Of a stretch of DNA of 64,000 nt, positions 12,054 to 22,414 are shown piece after piece. Source of the stretch: Zymoseptoria tritici IPO323 (taxonomy: Eukaryota; Ascomycota; Dothideomycetes; Mycosphaerellales; Mycosphaerellaceae). Every line of letters starts with the position of its first letter. Positions within the stretch are counted from its first letter, which is position 1. The position numbers were made by a program, and so were the translations under genes. The notes beneath the pieces were generated by a model. The model made no database searches. It saw only the letters and a list, made by a program, of their open reading frames with translations, and was not told where the DNA came from. The stretch covers positions 186,001-250,000 of the forward strand of contig NC_018211.1 of the NCBI RefSeq assembly GCF_000219625.1. Reading direction: 5' to 3'.

Positions 12054-13036
12054 TGCGCCGCTCACCACCGCGTCTTAAAGGCACTGCGGGGTCATTTGTA
12101 CGCCGGAGGAGGATCACACTTGACTGGAATGGCATCTGTGTGGTACTTTCATCGATACGCGATACGGGACACGATCCCCAAGGTGCGCCGGTCGAAGGAT
12201 GAAGCTCTTCATGCTGAAGGCTTTGAGGCATTCGCGTAGTAGTAGCGTTAAACAACGACGACAACTTCGTGTACAGAATACGATAGCTTCGCATGGTGCT
12301 TCGCGGCCCAACAGACACAGTCGCCTTTGGCAAGCCACTTCGATTGCCATCAGCAACCAGACAGGAATCGCAGCATTCGGACGCTGATTGCAACGCGTAA
12401 GGACAATGGGGTGGACGAGCGTCGAATCGCGTACAGGCCGAGCTGAGCTCGCAGTTCACAGTAAGATGTCTAGCGCCATACGAAGGACCACTAGCGGATG
12501 ACACTGCATTCCATGTCGATTCTTCGCAGCTCACAGGCTGTAATGACCAGTTCCGCGCGACGATCCTGTGGCATGGGATCCTCGAATCGAGTTCAGATAC
12601 ATCTCACGACTTCTTCTGGCGTCGTGTCTGCGCGTTGAAATGTCACAATACCTAGTGCATGTTAAATCAGGCCGGGGTGTTGCAAGTCGTGACGAGAACG
12701 AGCAATGCCGAGCTGCAAGTAGGTGATTGACCGCCGGCCATGTGTACGGATGGAGCGAACGAACGCCGGGACTTCTGCGCGTTGTCTGCAGGAGGACGGA
12801 ACGGAAGGAACGACGTATCATGGCCGCGCCATGGCTTTACACTATTGCAAAATGCGACTAAATTTGGAATTCAGACCAGCACATAAGAACAAGTCACATT
12901 GTAAACATACGTGTGAGAGGGGAGGGGTTGATGTGAAAGGGCCGTCAGCTTTTGTTAGATCAATCATTGCAGGTGCCTATCTGGATACAGGTGTCGAATC
13001 AAGCTCAATGTTGTCACGAACATTGTGCATGAGGCT
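12054..13036. other. Intergenic region without a supported gene
   Basis: This 983-bp stretch lies between the 3' ends of the striatin gene (plus) and the coiled-coil gene (minus), so it should contain two 3' UTRs facing each other. Minus-strand open frames at 12040-12534 and 12531-12821 have no recognisable motif. I see no repeat or RNA gene. Confidence 0.4.
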
Positions 13037-13966
13037 CTAGAAGCCGTTCGGATCATCCTCCTTACCGTCCTCGGCCTCAGAATCATCATCATCATCCTCG
13101 TCTTCCTCCTCGTTGTCCTCCAACTCCTGTGCAATCTCTCGATTACGCTGCGCAATCTTCTCAAGCATATTCTGATTGAGACGTTGCTCGCATTGCAGCT
13201 CCAATTTCTGCAACTCTTTCGCCCGCTTCTTTTGAGCTCGATCTTGTGCCTTGAGGCGGGCTTGCTCCGTCGTCTGAGCTCGCTTCTGTTCGTCGAGGCG
13301 CTTTTGTTCTTTGACTTGAGCCTGATTCTGTTCTTCCAAGCGATTTCCCTCTTCTGCTTGAGCCTGCTTCTGTTCATTCAAGCGCTGCTGATCGTCAATC
13401 TGGGCCTGAATTTTGTCGGCAAGCTGCGATCCTTCGGTGCCGATAAGCTCGCTAGCTGCTTTCCGCTCCTTCTCAAACTGCTGTTGTTGCTCAGCGAGGA
13501 GCTTCTCGCGATCTTGAAGCTGATGCATGGCTTCTGTCTGTCGCTTCTCAAACTGCTGTTGTTGCTCAGCGAGGAGCTTCTCGCGATCTTGAAGCTGTTG
13601 CATGGCTCCTGTCTGTCGCTTTTCAAGCTGTTGTTGCTCAAGGAGGAGCTGCATCTGCACTTCATTCGAGTCACTCGCGGGGGCATCGGGCAAGACATCA
13701 TCTGCACCTTGCTGCTCGTCTGCATCATCAGGGGCTGCTGTATTGTGCTCTTGATCGCCTGATACAGTTGTGAGAGTTGTCTGCTTCTCGGCGCCATGTC
13801 GCTGTTGCGTTGGAACACCTTGCTGATTGCCAGCGTCAGCTCCTGATGGAGTAGAGGTCCGCATGGGCGATGCTTCATCACGGGCGTTTTGACGCTCGTA
13901 CACGACCTGCGACGCAACATATCCTTCGCGTGAATGTCTTGGACGTGAATCTCCGTGCCAAGACAT
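13037..13966 (-). CDS. Gln/Glu-rich coiled-coil protein with an internal 75-bp tandem repeat, function unknown
   Basis: Single exon, 309 residues from the ATG at 13966. A farther upstream in-frame ATG at 14059 would overlap the coding region of the divergent neighbour, so the nearer start is preferred. After about 100 low-complexity residues the chain becomes a long charged coiled coil, with repeated KQAQAEE / EQNQAQVKEQ style heptads and LAEQQQQFEKRQT blocks. It ends in an acidic run (EEDEDDDDDSEAEDG). The repeated block reflects an exact-length DNA duplication listed separately. No enzymatic motif is visible. The opposite strand is also open for 245 codons but reads as leucine-rich antisense. 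Confidence 0.7.
   Translation of the reverse strand: MSWHGDSRPRHSREGYVASQVVYERQNARDEASPMRTSTPSGADAGNQQGVPTQQRHGAEKQTTLTTVSGDQEHNTAAPDDADEQQGADDVLPDAPASDSNEVQMQLLLEQQQLEKRQTGAMQQLQDREKLLAEQQQQFEKRQTEAMHQLQDREKLLAEQQQQFEKERKAASELIGTEGSQLADKIQAQIDDQQRLNEQKQAQAEEGNRLEEQNQAQVKEQKRLDEQKRAQTTEQARLKAQDRAQKKRAKELQKLELQCEQRLNQNMLEKIAQRNREIAQELEDNEEEDEDDDDDSEAEDGKEDDPNGF
13470..13631. repeat. 75-bp coding tandem repeat, two full units plus part of a third
   Basis: Units at 13470-13544 and 13545-13619 differ at only two positions; a diverged third unit starts at 13620. The unit is a multiple of three, so copy-number change keeps the reading frame and lengthens the coiled coil by 25 residues per unit (core LLAEQQQQFEK). 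Confidence 0.9.
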
Positions 13967-14040
13967 ATCCGTTTGTTCCTTTCGTCCTTCTTCTCTTGAG
14001 CTCTTTACAACCGCATCTTGATCAATCAGAGCATCTCGCC

Positions 14041-14949
14041 ATGGCCGACGACGATGCATACTCCACGCAGCTCATGCAATTATGGACCACTGGATTCGAC
14101 GCATGCCACCAACTGTACGAGGAAGACAAGCTCGATGCATGTTTTGAACAGGTGCAGCGCGAACTCGTTGACCAGTCCATGCCCCTCTACCATCGTATGC
14201 GATTTTTACTCCTCTTCGCTGCATGCTCCGACGACTGGTATGAGGCAGACGATGCCATCGCCCGCTGCGAGAACATTTGGCAGTCGACGAGAAGCTATCA
14301 CACACCCGGCGCGGATGAGCGCGTCGACGATGGACTGTACGAAGTGCGCCAATTGCTCGACACGATGCGCCGTGATCTGGATCTGAAGCCGCGGGTACTG
14401 ATCGATCGAGAGGTCGAAGAGGAGAACGAAGACGTCGATATGGCGGAGGATTCCGAGGAGGAGGCCGAGGAGGAGGAGGACGAGGAGGTGGACGAGGAGG
14501 AAGAATATGACGAGGACGATTTCACTGCCCCAGTGAGCGTGAAGTCCGGTCTGGAGATTTTGCCGAAAGCTTTGGACCCGCAAGGATCGGTACCATCGGA
14601 ATCCAAGCCGCCGATCCTCCCCGAACTCAAAGCTCGCAGCACCTCCGGGTTTGACGCAGTCTTTAACCACTGGAAAGAGTTGGAGAACGCTGAGAGCGCA
14701 GATGACAGCGGCCGGATCGGTAACAAGAGCAAGAAGCCGTTTCGGTCGATCGGCGTGCCAAAAGATCAAGTCATTGTCGAGGAGAAAGGCGCGATGGAAG
14801 GCAAAGCCGGTGTCGAGGAGGACGAAAGAGAAGTCAAGATCGAGCCAGAGGCAGACAAGACAGAGCGGGAGGTGGAAATCGAGAAGATGCACAGAGTGTC
14901 AGAGATGCCTTTGCGTTCCGCAAACATTCGCGTACCAAAGCGTGAGTGA
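14041..14949 (+). CDS. Acidic protein of unknown function
   Basis: Single exon, 302 residues, starting MADDDAYSTQLMQLW. The first ~125 residues look folded and helical (QLYEEDKLDACFEQVQREL, then LPLYHRMRFLL-like text and a W/C-rich patch). This could be a TPR-like helical domain, which is inference. A strongly acidic tract follows at about 133-160 (EEEDEEVDEEEEYDEDD), then a lysine/glutamate-rich C-terminus with a KSKK basic patch, typical of nuclear factors. The start lies 74 bp from the ATG of the divergent coiled-coil gene, implying a shared promoter. I do not recognise the family. Confidence 0.75.
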   Translation: MADDDAYSTQLMQLWTTGFDACHQLYEEDKLDACFEQVQRELVDQSMPLYHRMRFLLLFAACSDDWYEADDAIARCENIWQSTRSYHTPGADERVDDGLYEVRQLLDTMRRDLDLKPRVLIDREVEEENEDVDMAEDSEEEAEEEEDEEVDEEEEYDEDDFTAPVSVKSGLEILPKALDPQGSVPSESKPPILPELKARSTSGFDAVFNHWKELENAESADDSGRIGNKSKKPFRSIGVPKDQVIVEEKGAMEGKAGVEEDEREVKIEPEADKTEREVEIEKMHRVSEMPLRSANIRVPKRE

Positions 14950-15324
14950 CGGGAGTGTACTTGGGAAGCAAGGAGGCTCTTGCGCTTCGGTTGGACAGCT
15001 GAAAGCACCTTATTAGAGTGGTTTCTTGGATAGACCGTAGACCGTACTCTCATCACGTTTCATGTAGTCACGGTACCGGTTGTCTGCTATTTGACTCCCA
15101 ATGTATGCAGGCACGTGTGGTGGTCATAGTTCAAATCTCAACGTCCATCATAGGTATCGGAACACTCATAACAGCGGTCTGCACCATTCTCTCGAGTCTC
15201 CCAATGCCCGTACCACTTCCGGCATGGAACTATGATGGGCGACCGTAGCTCGCAGGCAACACTTAGCGCCGCAAGTTTGCGCTCTCTTTGGATCATGGAC
15301 TTCGCCGTCTAAGCTGCGTAGCAC
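14950..15324. other. Intergenic region between convergent genes
   Basis: This 375-bp region separates the 3' ends of the acidic-protein gene and RIT1. Nothing beyond probable 3' UTRs is seen. Confidence 0.4.
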
Positions 15325-16740
15325 TCAACCCAGCAAAAAGGCGTTGACGCTCTGCAATGTCGCTCTGCTGGGAGATGCATCCGGCATGGACACCATGATC
15401 CAACTGAGTCGCTGCTTGATGAGAGACTTGTTCAAATCGCGGGGAGCCTCCATCTTGGACATCACGATCCCGTCTCCATCGAACAGTCGACAAAGTAAAG
15501 CCAGAGCGACTCCAACAGCCAAGTCTTTTCCCGTCTGACAAGTCACGAGGATCTTGCTTGTCGAGGTAATGGACGGAATGAACGTCTCCAACTTCGGCAG
15601 TTCATGCCGTAGCTGTCGACTGCCGACCTTGCCCTCCACGCATGTCAGCTGAAGACGCTGCGATGTTTCGACACTTTCCCGATCTGAACTGTCGCAGAAC
15701 TCGGGCTTCGAAGTGCAGGAAATGACGAGGTCAAAGCCGGCGCGAATGTCCTCAAAGACGCTGTTGTCTCCGATATAGACGACGCTCGTCGGTCTGACCA
15801 AAGTCACATCTCGAATCACGACATTCAAGTGCGAATCTTTGACAAGACCTGCAATAAGCGCGGGAAGCTCCTCTGGTGAAGCCTGCCTGAGCAGATCCAG
15901 GTTTGTCCAAAACATGGCAGCATCGAGACCGAGCGACCAGCTTTCAGGATCATCTGCCGCTCCCTGGACGTATTCCGATGTTGACGAGGTCTCATTACTG
16001 GTCTGGTTCGAGGCTGTGCACAGCACCAGGAGATGACTGTCCGCCGCTTGCCTCGTACTGGACGAAAGCTGATCGCCAGGTCTTTGCCAGACGATTTGCA
16101 TTGGCTTGTTCTGCAGCTTGGACCGCATGTCGTTCAGGTCCAGCTTCAAAGTTTTCGCATCGTGGAGACACGTGTCGAGTCTTAGTTCAATCTGTGCGCG
16201 CTCTGACTCCGAGACGACATCCATGGGAGTCTGTAGATTGTGATAATCGGGCTTATGGGGGAATAGCAAGCGATTGAGGATCGTGGTCCAGATCGGCACA
16301 GTTTTGGAAAGCGCATCTGGCATGCTCTTTCCTCTCCGAGTGGAATCGACGATGATGCAGCTAGAAGGACCGAATCAGCAGACGCTCATTACCTGTGCTG
16401 GTTCTGTTTACCCTCCATGCTGTCCTACGGCATCCAGTACTTGTAAATTCAATCGCCGCAGACTGAACATCCATTGTCCGAAGTGGCCATCTGTGGATTT
16501 GAAATATGCGCTCCCTGCCCTACGGTGCGGAGAGATGTACCAGCTCCCACATCGTTCGTTCGCGACCAGAGGAAGCTGATATGCATTCGCAACCTCTTCC
16601 ACGAATGAAGAATCCTGCTTGATCGAGTTGAGGCGGTTCTTGATGGTTAAGTTTGCGCGTTTGAGATCACCTAGCGCATTCTTCAATGATGATGCCGCTG
16701 TTGGAAATATGAGATCGGATTCCTGGAGTGGCGGTGCCAT
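15325..16740 (-). CDS. RIT1: Initiator tRNA A64 2'-O-ribosylphosphate transferase
   Basis: Two exons, 16412-16740 and 15325-16360, with a 51-bp intron (GTAAAC...TTCTAG). The joined product is 454 residues and reads QHGGCIIVDSTRRGKSMPD, the core motif of Rit1. The N-terminal domain carries YFKSTDGHFGQWMFSLRRLN. The C-terminal domain has a CxxGKD loop (VTCQTGKDLAVG), resembling dual-specificity phosphatase P-loops as described for this family. The enzyme uses PRPP to put a ribosyl phosphate on A64 of initiator tRNA-Met, which keeps it out of elongation. Length and domain order are normal. Confidence 0.93.
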
Positions 16741-17100
16741 GGGGTTTCATTTTGTGAGGTTGAAGATAAGATGAAGAAAGCTGGGATACAGACTTGGCAT
16801 CACGTGAAAATGGTACAAGTGACAAAGGTGCAAGATGCGACGTGAATGGATCGCTCCGTTGAATACGAGAGCCGTCCACAAGCCATCGAGTCGGTACTGC
16901 CGTGTTTCTCATCTGCAGCCCAGCAGCCATGCTCGGAGAAGCACTGGAACTACTGGTCCCGATACTCTCTGGCTCGTGAAGACGGGCGCCGTGGTACTCC
17001 CAACTTTCCTTTACTGACCCGTCGCTATGCTGGTATATCATCTGCCCGTGCGGACTGCCGAATGTCCTTGCAAGCCACATTTCAGTCGCTTCACAACGCC
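16741..17100. other. Short intergenic region between RIT1 and SEC72
   Basis: This 360-bp region holds the RIT1 promoter and the SEC72 3' UTR. The minus-strand frame is open across most of it, but the translation has no family resemblance and low codon regularity. Confidence 0.4.
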
Positions 17101-17724
17101 TCAAGCTCCCGTCGCGTTTGCGATCTCCCGCTGCAGCGTCTCCAGCTCACCAATGTTTTGCTTGTCCGGTCCTGCTCGTTCAAAGTCCAGTCCTTGCTTG
17201 ACCCATTCGGTAGCCTCCTCCAATCGTCCCATCTCCTTCAAGCACTGCCCTCTTCGCCACCATGCCTTAACATTTCCAACCTTCTTCATCTCCACTGCGA
17301 TCTCCGCGTCGACTGCGGCCTCTGCCCATGAATGCTGTGCCATCAAAGTTTGCGCCCTGTTGCCGTGAAGTGTGCTAAGCTCCTCACGGACAAGTCCGCT
17401 CGCCTCCCACGGTGGTCTTTCCGCTGCCATCTTGATCGCCAGGTCGTAAATTTGCAGGGCTTCGGTGTATGATGCTTTCTTGTACAGTTTGTTGCCCTCC
17501 TCTTTCAGCTTCGTGATCTGTGCTGATCTCTTTGGGTTGACGGGTGCCGGGGGAGGTGGTGTTTGTGATGGATTCTCGACGGCTAACATGCCTCGATGGA
17601 TTTGATTCAGTTCTAGGAGTTCATTGGCGAGGGACTGGTCGGAGGAGGAGACGGCTTTTGTGTTCGGATCGAGTACAAGCGGGAGGAGCTTGAACGTGTC
17701 GCTGAGCTCGACAGGAGCTTCCAT
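17101..17724 (-). CDS. SEC72: Sec72-like TPR subunit of the ER protein translocation complex
   Basis: Single exon, 207 residues from the ATG at 17724. An in-frame ATG at 17799 would add 25 residues of low conservation; the downstream ATG has a better context (A at -3, G at +4) and starts MEAPVELSDTFKLLPL, like other fungal Sec72 proteins. The C-terminal half is a TPR domain (LKEEGNKLYKKASYTEALQIYDLAIKM-type repeat, a second helix pair around LHGNRAQTLMAQHSWAEA, a third at VKAWWRRGQCLKEMGRLEEA). Sec72 sits with Sec62/63/71 on the ER membrane for post-translational import and docks cytosolic Hsp70. Identification is good; the start is less sure. Confidence 0.83.
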   Translation of the reverse strand: MEAPVELSDTFKLLPLVLDPNTKAVSSSDQSLANELLELNQIHRGMLAVENPSQTPPPPAPVNPKRSAQITKLKEEGNKLYKKASYTEALQIYDLAIKMAAERPPWEASGLVREELSTLHGNRAQTLMAQHSWAEAAVDAEIAVEMKKVGNVKAWWRRGQCLKEMGRLEEATEWVKQGLDFERAGPDKQNIGELETLQREIANATGA

Positions 17725-18239
17725 GATGTCGGTGATGTGGCGAGGCCGATTTGGTGAGATGTCGAAGAGTTGATGTGATTTGGAGGAAGCATGGGGCATG
17801 GACGGTCTCCTTGTGCTTCAGGTAGCTAGCGCCGTCATGTGCGAGCCTCAGCCCTACGAGCCTGGACCCACAAAACGGTTGCTACTCCAGATTTTAGTGT
17901 TTTGACGTCTTTGGTGAACAATGTCTCAAACAGTAAGACATTCGATGTATTCTGTGGCGTGTTGCAAGATGAGTGCAGAACAAGCGGCCGCGTCGACCAT
18001 GAATGACGGCCACTCTCTGGAGCCCGTCAAGTCCGAGGCTGAAATGGCTTCGTCGCCTTGTTGCTCCGCATCCCGCCTTGACGACGGAGGAAGCTTGGAA
18101 CTAGTTCTACCAAGATCCTGGTCCCGAGCTGCATGTGTTTACAGCCGCGAGCACTATATATCTGTGGAAGAGGTGGGCTATGCTGATCCATAGTACACTC
18201 AACATCAAAATTGCAAACACAATCGCAATCTTCACAGCT
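17725..18239. other. Divergent region between SEC72 and the MARVEL gene
   Basis: This 515-bp region should hold both promoters. A plus-strand open frame at 17921-18193 has no recognisable domain and is probably leader sequence. A GCACTATATATC TATA-like element at about 18150-18161 lies roughly 80 bp upstream of the MARVEL start and may serve it. Confidence 0.4.
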
Positions 18240-19080
18240 ATGCGGCTTCCTCAGAACAAGTTACAGCAGATCAAGGCGATCATCCACGGCGTACAGACGT
18301 TGCTGGTGTTCATCGCAGGATGTCTGACCCTCGCTGTCATGGCAAAGTCTTATGGACATGGAGGCGAGACAAAATACTACTTTGCATTGGTCAATAGGCT
18401 CCGGCACTCTCTCTTCGACCTCTGCTGACCAGGTACAGTGCTTCTTCACGCTCCCGGCTGTGGCATTCCAAGTCGTGGTGCCATTATGGTCTCGGGCGTG
18501 GAGATTCTGCAATGTCTACGCATTCGCAACGATCGATCTCCTCTTCTGCATCCTCTGGTTCGCGGCGGCCATCGCAGTAGCGGTGTGGAATGCCTCGGAG
18601 GTCACCACCAAAGAAAAGCCGAAAAATGAAGCCACACCCAAACGAGACGACACCAAAGAGACGAATCCGACCAAAGTCCTCGCATGTGGAAGCGAAAACA
18701 TATGCAAGGTCAGCAAAGCCACCGTGGGATTCGCTGTTGTTCTGTTCTTCCTCTTCGCGGCTGCCAGCTACCTCTCCATCTGCGCGCTGATCGAGTACCG
18801 CAAAACCGGCGTGAAGCCTCATTCCACTTCCAACATACAACAGTCGTACTCCCAGAGGAAGAATCAGTTGGAGAAGGACGCTGTGTGGTCATCGAATACC
18901 GACGATATCCGAACAAGCAGCGATGGACCCGTGAATGATGATGATGGGGAGCATGGCGAGGGACTGCTACGCAAGAGTGGTGATGATGGAGATTACCTGC
19001 CGTACCCTGGTAGAAGGACGAGCTATCACTCGCAAATGTCAGTCCCGCCATTGTACGATCCAGGTGTGGCGAGGAACTGA
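18240..19080 (+). CDS. MARVEL-domain tetraspanning membrane protein
   Basis: Two exons, 18240-18389 and 18439-19080, with a 49-bp phase-0 intron (GTCAAT donor, GCTGACC branch, TACAG acceptor). The alternative AG six bases upstream is too close to the branch site. The protein is 263 residues and starts MRLPQNKLQQIKAI. Four hydrophobic segments lie at about 18-35, 51-68, 78-98 and 145-165. The block YYFALCFFTLPAV, followed by PLWSRAWRFCNVYAF, is typical of fungal membrane-associating MARVEL proteins. A soluble Ser/Asp-rich tail ends YDPGVARN. Partner and function are unknown; proteins of this group sit at the plasma membrane. Confidence 0.83.
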
Positions 19081-19893
19081 GTTGGAAGGCATGGCTTGAA
19101 ATTTGAGGTCTGAGTGAACAGCACTTCAGGGCGTTGGAGGATCGATTGACGACAGGCTGGAAGGTTGTTATCACATATGCTTGCGCGAATAATGACTCCC
19201 ACGATGCGAGCCAGGCGATTACGCCAGTCGTTGCGAAGGATTCAGCTTCTGAAGGGAAAACAAGTTGTCGTATGTCACTTCGGGCCTCGTGGCCGTCATA
19301 TGACGCTCTGATGGCCTCAGTACACACCCATTTCAGTGTGCTTGCACATACTCATCTCGTCGCTCGTTGCATCTTCAGTGCAAGTCGGCGGGCTCGCGAA
19401 CGGTGGCTAGGCCAGTCGTATGTACTTTAGCAAGGCCGTTTACATGGAGTAAGGACCTGAGCAGGAGTACGGGGTCGAAACCGGCGGAATGAGTTGATGG
19501 TTCTTCACAGGTGATACAGCTAGTATATCGTTAGAAAGAGCATCGATGAAGCGTAACTTCAGCCATCCTTACTCGACATGTCATCTCTCCACAAGGCATT
19601 GTAGGAGATACAAAATGACTCGCGATTGATCCGAAAGTCTTCATTGTGCGTGTGCCTTGTTTGAATGAGCTGAATGGACCGTATCTATGAGGCCGCATGA
19701 AGAATTCGCATGCGCCACGAAGCGATGAAAAATGTTTCGATTCTCGCAGCTCGATCATAAAGTGGAGCAGGCATCGGGAGAATCTCGGTTGAATCATGAG
19801 GTGATGCTCCACTGCAGCGACCAAACTTCGACAAGCATTCGAGATGAAGTTACCCTCCTGACTTCACCTCCTCACGTACAACAGCAAGATACA
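19081..19893. other. Intergenic region upstream of the DUF89 gene
   Basis: An 813-bp stretch between two plus-strand genes. Several short open frames exist on both strands; none resembles a known family. Nothing else is visible. Confidence 0.4.
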
Positions 19894-21529
19894 ATGGAGG
19901 CGGATCCCAAAGACCGTGAGATCTCCTCGACATATCCTCTTGTCCCCGGCTAATCAACCTCAGCGGTCTCCGGTACTGCCGATCCGACTTCTTTTGCATA
20001 CATTTCTGCAAGGGACAGATGGCCAATCATCTTGGTATGCTTCATGCAATTCTCGATCGTCACTCCAACTGACAATCACCAAGACCGGCGCCATTGATGA
20101 CATCCATCGAGCTACATCAAAAGCGACCGAGCCCGAAAAGGCGGAGGAAGGCAAGCGGGTCACTGAAGCATTGGCAAAGCTGAAATACGAGCTCCAGCAC
20201 AATCGTCCCCTTACGTGAGGAGAATCACGACTTCATCGGCGGATATACGCTAACCACAGAAAGCCCCCTTCCTGACGACGGCGGCTCGGATATCGCCGGG
20301 TACAACAAGGAGCTTGAGCAGCGTGGCAATCCGAAATGGCATGATGTCGCATGGCTCTATGCTGAATGCTATCTCTATCGGCGCATCGCCACTATCTTCG
20401 CTACATCAACACACTGGAAGAGATATGATGTGTTCTCCAAGCAGAAGATGTCCACCTTCCGCTCTTCCAGGCCTGCTGTCCTTGAACTCGCCTCCCGATA
20501 CAACGATCTCGTGAAGCAGCTCAGCTCGGCCGAGTCACCTCTCAAATCTGGAACCGAGGATGAGCGGGAGGCTGCGGAGAAGATTCTCTTCATCGAGATG
20601 TGCGAGATCTGCTTATGGGGCAACGCAACTGACTTGTCTCTCCTCACCAACCTCAGCTATGAAGACATTCAAAAGCTGCAGGGCAGTGACGCCCGCAAGG
20701 CGAATGAAAAGAACATCCTCGTGAATGACTTTTCTGCCGCCTTTGCCTGTTTGAAGGAGGCTCAGAAGTCGGGAGTCAAGGAGCGACGGGTGGATATCGT
20801 CCTGGATAATGCTGGATTCGAGCTTTTCGTCGATCTCGTCCTCGCCGGCTATCTCCTTCAATCTGGACTGGCCACTCACATCGTCCTGCATCCAAAGGAT
20901 ATTCCCTGGTTCGTCTCTGATGTCGTTCCGAAGGACTTCTCGGATCTGCTCACCGTGTTGGTTAATGCAAAGAGCTTTTACGAGACGCCATCCGAGGAGG
21001 ACGATTCTCAGGGCAAGAAGCCGCAGCCGCTATCACAGCAAGAGGCTCAAGATCTGGTGGCGCTGTTTGAGAATTGGAGTACGCTGTATGCTGAAGGGAG
21101 CATCGTTCTGCGGCCGAATGCATTCTGGACAGAGGGCGGGAGTTACTGGAGACTGCCAAGTACGGCCCCGAAGCTGTACGAGGATTTGAAGCAGAGCGAG
21201 CTGGTCATCTTCAAGGGCGATTTGAACTACCGCAAGCTGACGGCTGACGTGATGTGGGATCCGACGACGCCGTTTGTGAAGGCAATCGGGCCGATGGTGA
21301 GTGAGGTGTTGAGGTTTCCTCTGGCAATGCTGACATTTTGTAGGGCCCTGGGTCTGGTGTCCGTGTGCTAGCGCTGAGGACTTGCAAGGCTGATGTTGTC
21401 GTGGGATTACCAAAGGGAGAGGATGAGCGATTGCGGGCGATGGAAGGTGGTGGTGGGGACAGTGGTTCGAGGAAGTGGGCGTGGAGTGGAAAGTGGGCGG
21501 TCGTGAGCTTCAGCGATGGGAAGCGATAG
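19894..21529 (+). CDS. DUF89 damage-control phosphatase (ARMT1-like / Hrt2 type)
   Basis: Five exons: 19894-19915, 19964-20034, 20084-20214, 20264-21296 and 21344-21529. The introns are all 47-49 bp (19916-19963, 20035-20083, 20215-20263, 21297-21343). The total is 1443 nt, 480 residues. The first exon encodes only seven residues plus one base, and would be missed by simple ORF calling. Diagnostic blocks are FAYISARDRWPIILTGAIDD at the N-terminus, PDDGGSDIAGYNKELEQ, STFRSSRPAVLELASRY, the metal-binding LDNAGFELF, KGDLNYRKL, and a C-terminal GPGSGVRVLALRTCKADV block. Family members are Mn/Ni-dependent phosphatases that hydrolyse damaged sugar phosphates such as fructose-1-phosphate. The third and fourth acceptors are AAG and were chosen by frame and family fit. 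Confidence 0.9.
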
Positions 21530-22128
21530 ATGGACTTCGAAAGGTATGGGAGTAGATGCTACTACGAACTGACCTCTCGCAGGCAATGAAGCTGCGAATC
21601 GCCTACGAGAGCACCCTTGTGTCATCCCTCTGCGATGTCGTCGAAGGTTTTGCGCCATCTCACACGAACGTCCCGCAGTTCCATTCGGGATGTCTGAGCT
21701 GAAGTTATAGCATTTGCTAAGATCTTGAAGCAGTCCACTAACTCGACAGAACATCGACAAAGACACCGCTATACGACATCACTGCCATCTACCAAGCATC
21801 ACCATGGAGCCATGGAAATCCACCCTATCTGGTCACCATATTGAAGCATTCACCTCGAACTTTCAAATGCTAAATTATATGCGAATACCGCGCGGCTTTC
21901 ACTCTTGCTGGCGCGAAAGCTCGATTTTTGGCATACGAGAGTGTTGGATCGGCCAAGCACAGCGCAGCATTTACATTCATTCATATGACAATGCTCTGCG
22001 CCGGCGCTGAAAAATCACCGGCTGCTCTCTCTTCTTCTTCTTCTTCCACAACCACTACCACCATCACCACCACTACCACATCAACCTCAATCTGAATACA
22101 TCAACCTCGACATCGACATCGCCAACCA
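21530..22128. other. Intergenic region before the acidic-protein gene
   Basis: Holds the DUF89 3' end and upstream sequence for the next gene. A small plus-strand frame (21804-22010) has no recognisable content. A (CTT)n run lies at about 22029-22046, followed by a C/A-rich simple stretch to about 22130. Confidence 0.4.
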
Positions 22129-22370
22129 GTCCACAGGAATCCGCCCCTTCTACCAGCAAGTGCTACTTGCGTCCTGGGCCACTTGGTCCATACCAATACT
22201 TCCATTCCAGCATTAAACACACACCAGGCCAATCGGTCCATAGGAATCCGCCCCTTCCACCACCTCCACTACTACCACGACAAACTCAACATCCTCAACC
22301 ACTCCATAGGAATCCGCCCTTCCAGCATCGAAAGACACACCAGACCAACTGGTCCATAGGAATCCAGCCC
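22129..22370 (+). repeat. Five tandemly spaced copies of an 18-bp leader motif
   Basis: Copies of GGTCCATAGGAATCCGCC, or close variants, start at about 22129, 22185, 22235, 22302 and 22351, spaced 49-67 bp apart. The second copy is the most diverged. All are on the strand of the gene that begins at 22415. Single copies of the same motif occur at 37268-37286 (minus) and 37582-37600 (plus), near other genes. Confidence 0.85.
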
Positions 22371-22414
22371 TCTATACTGCGCAGCTCACCTCTTCTGAAT
22401 CCGCCGTCGCTGGA

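Noticed and set aside
13025..13762. 245-codon plus-strand Leu-rich open frame
   Set aside because: It is the antisense of the Gln/Glu-rich coiled coil; GAG/CAG codons read backwards give Leu runs that only mimic membrane helices.
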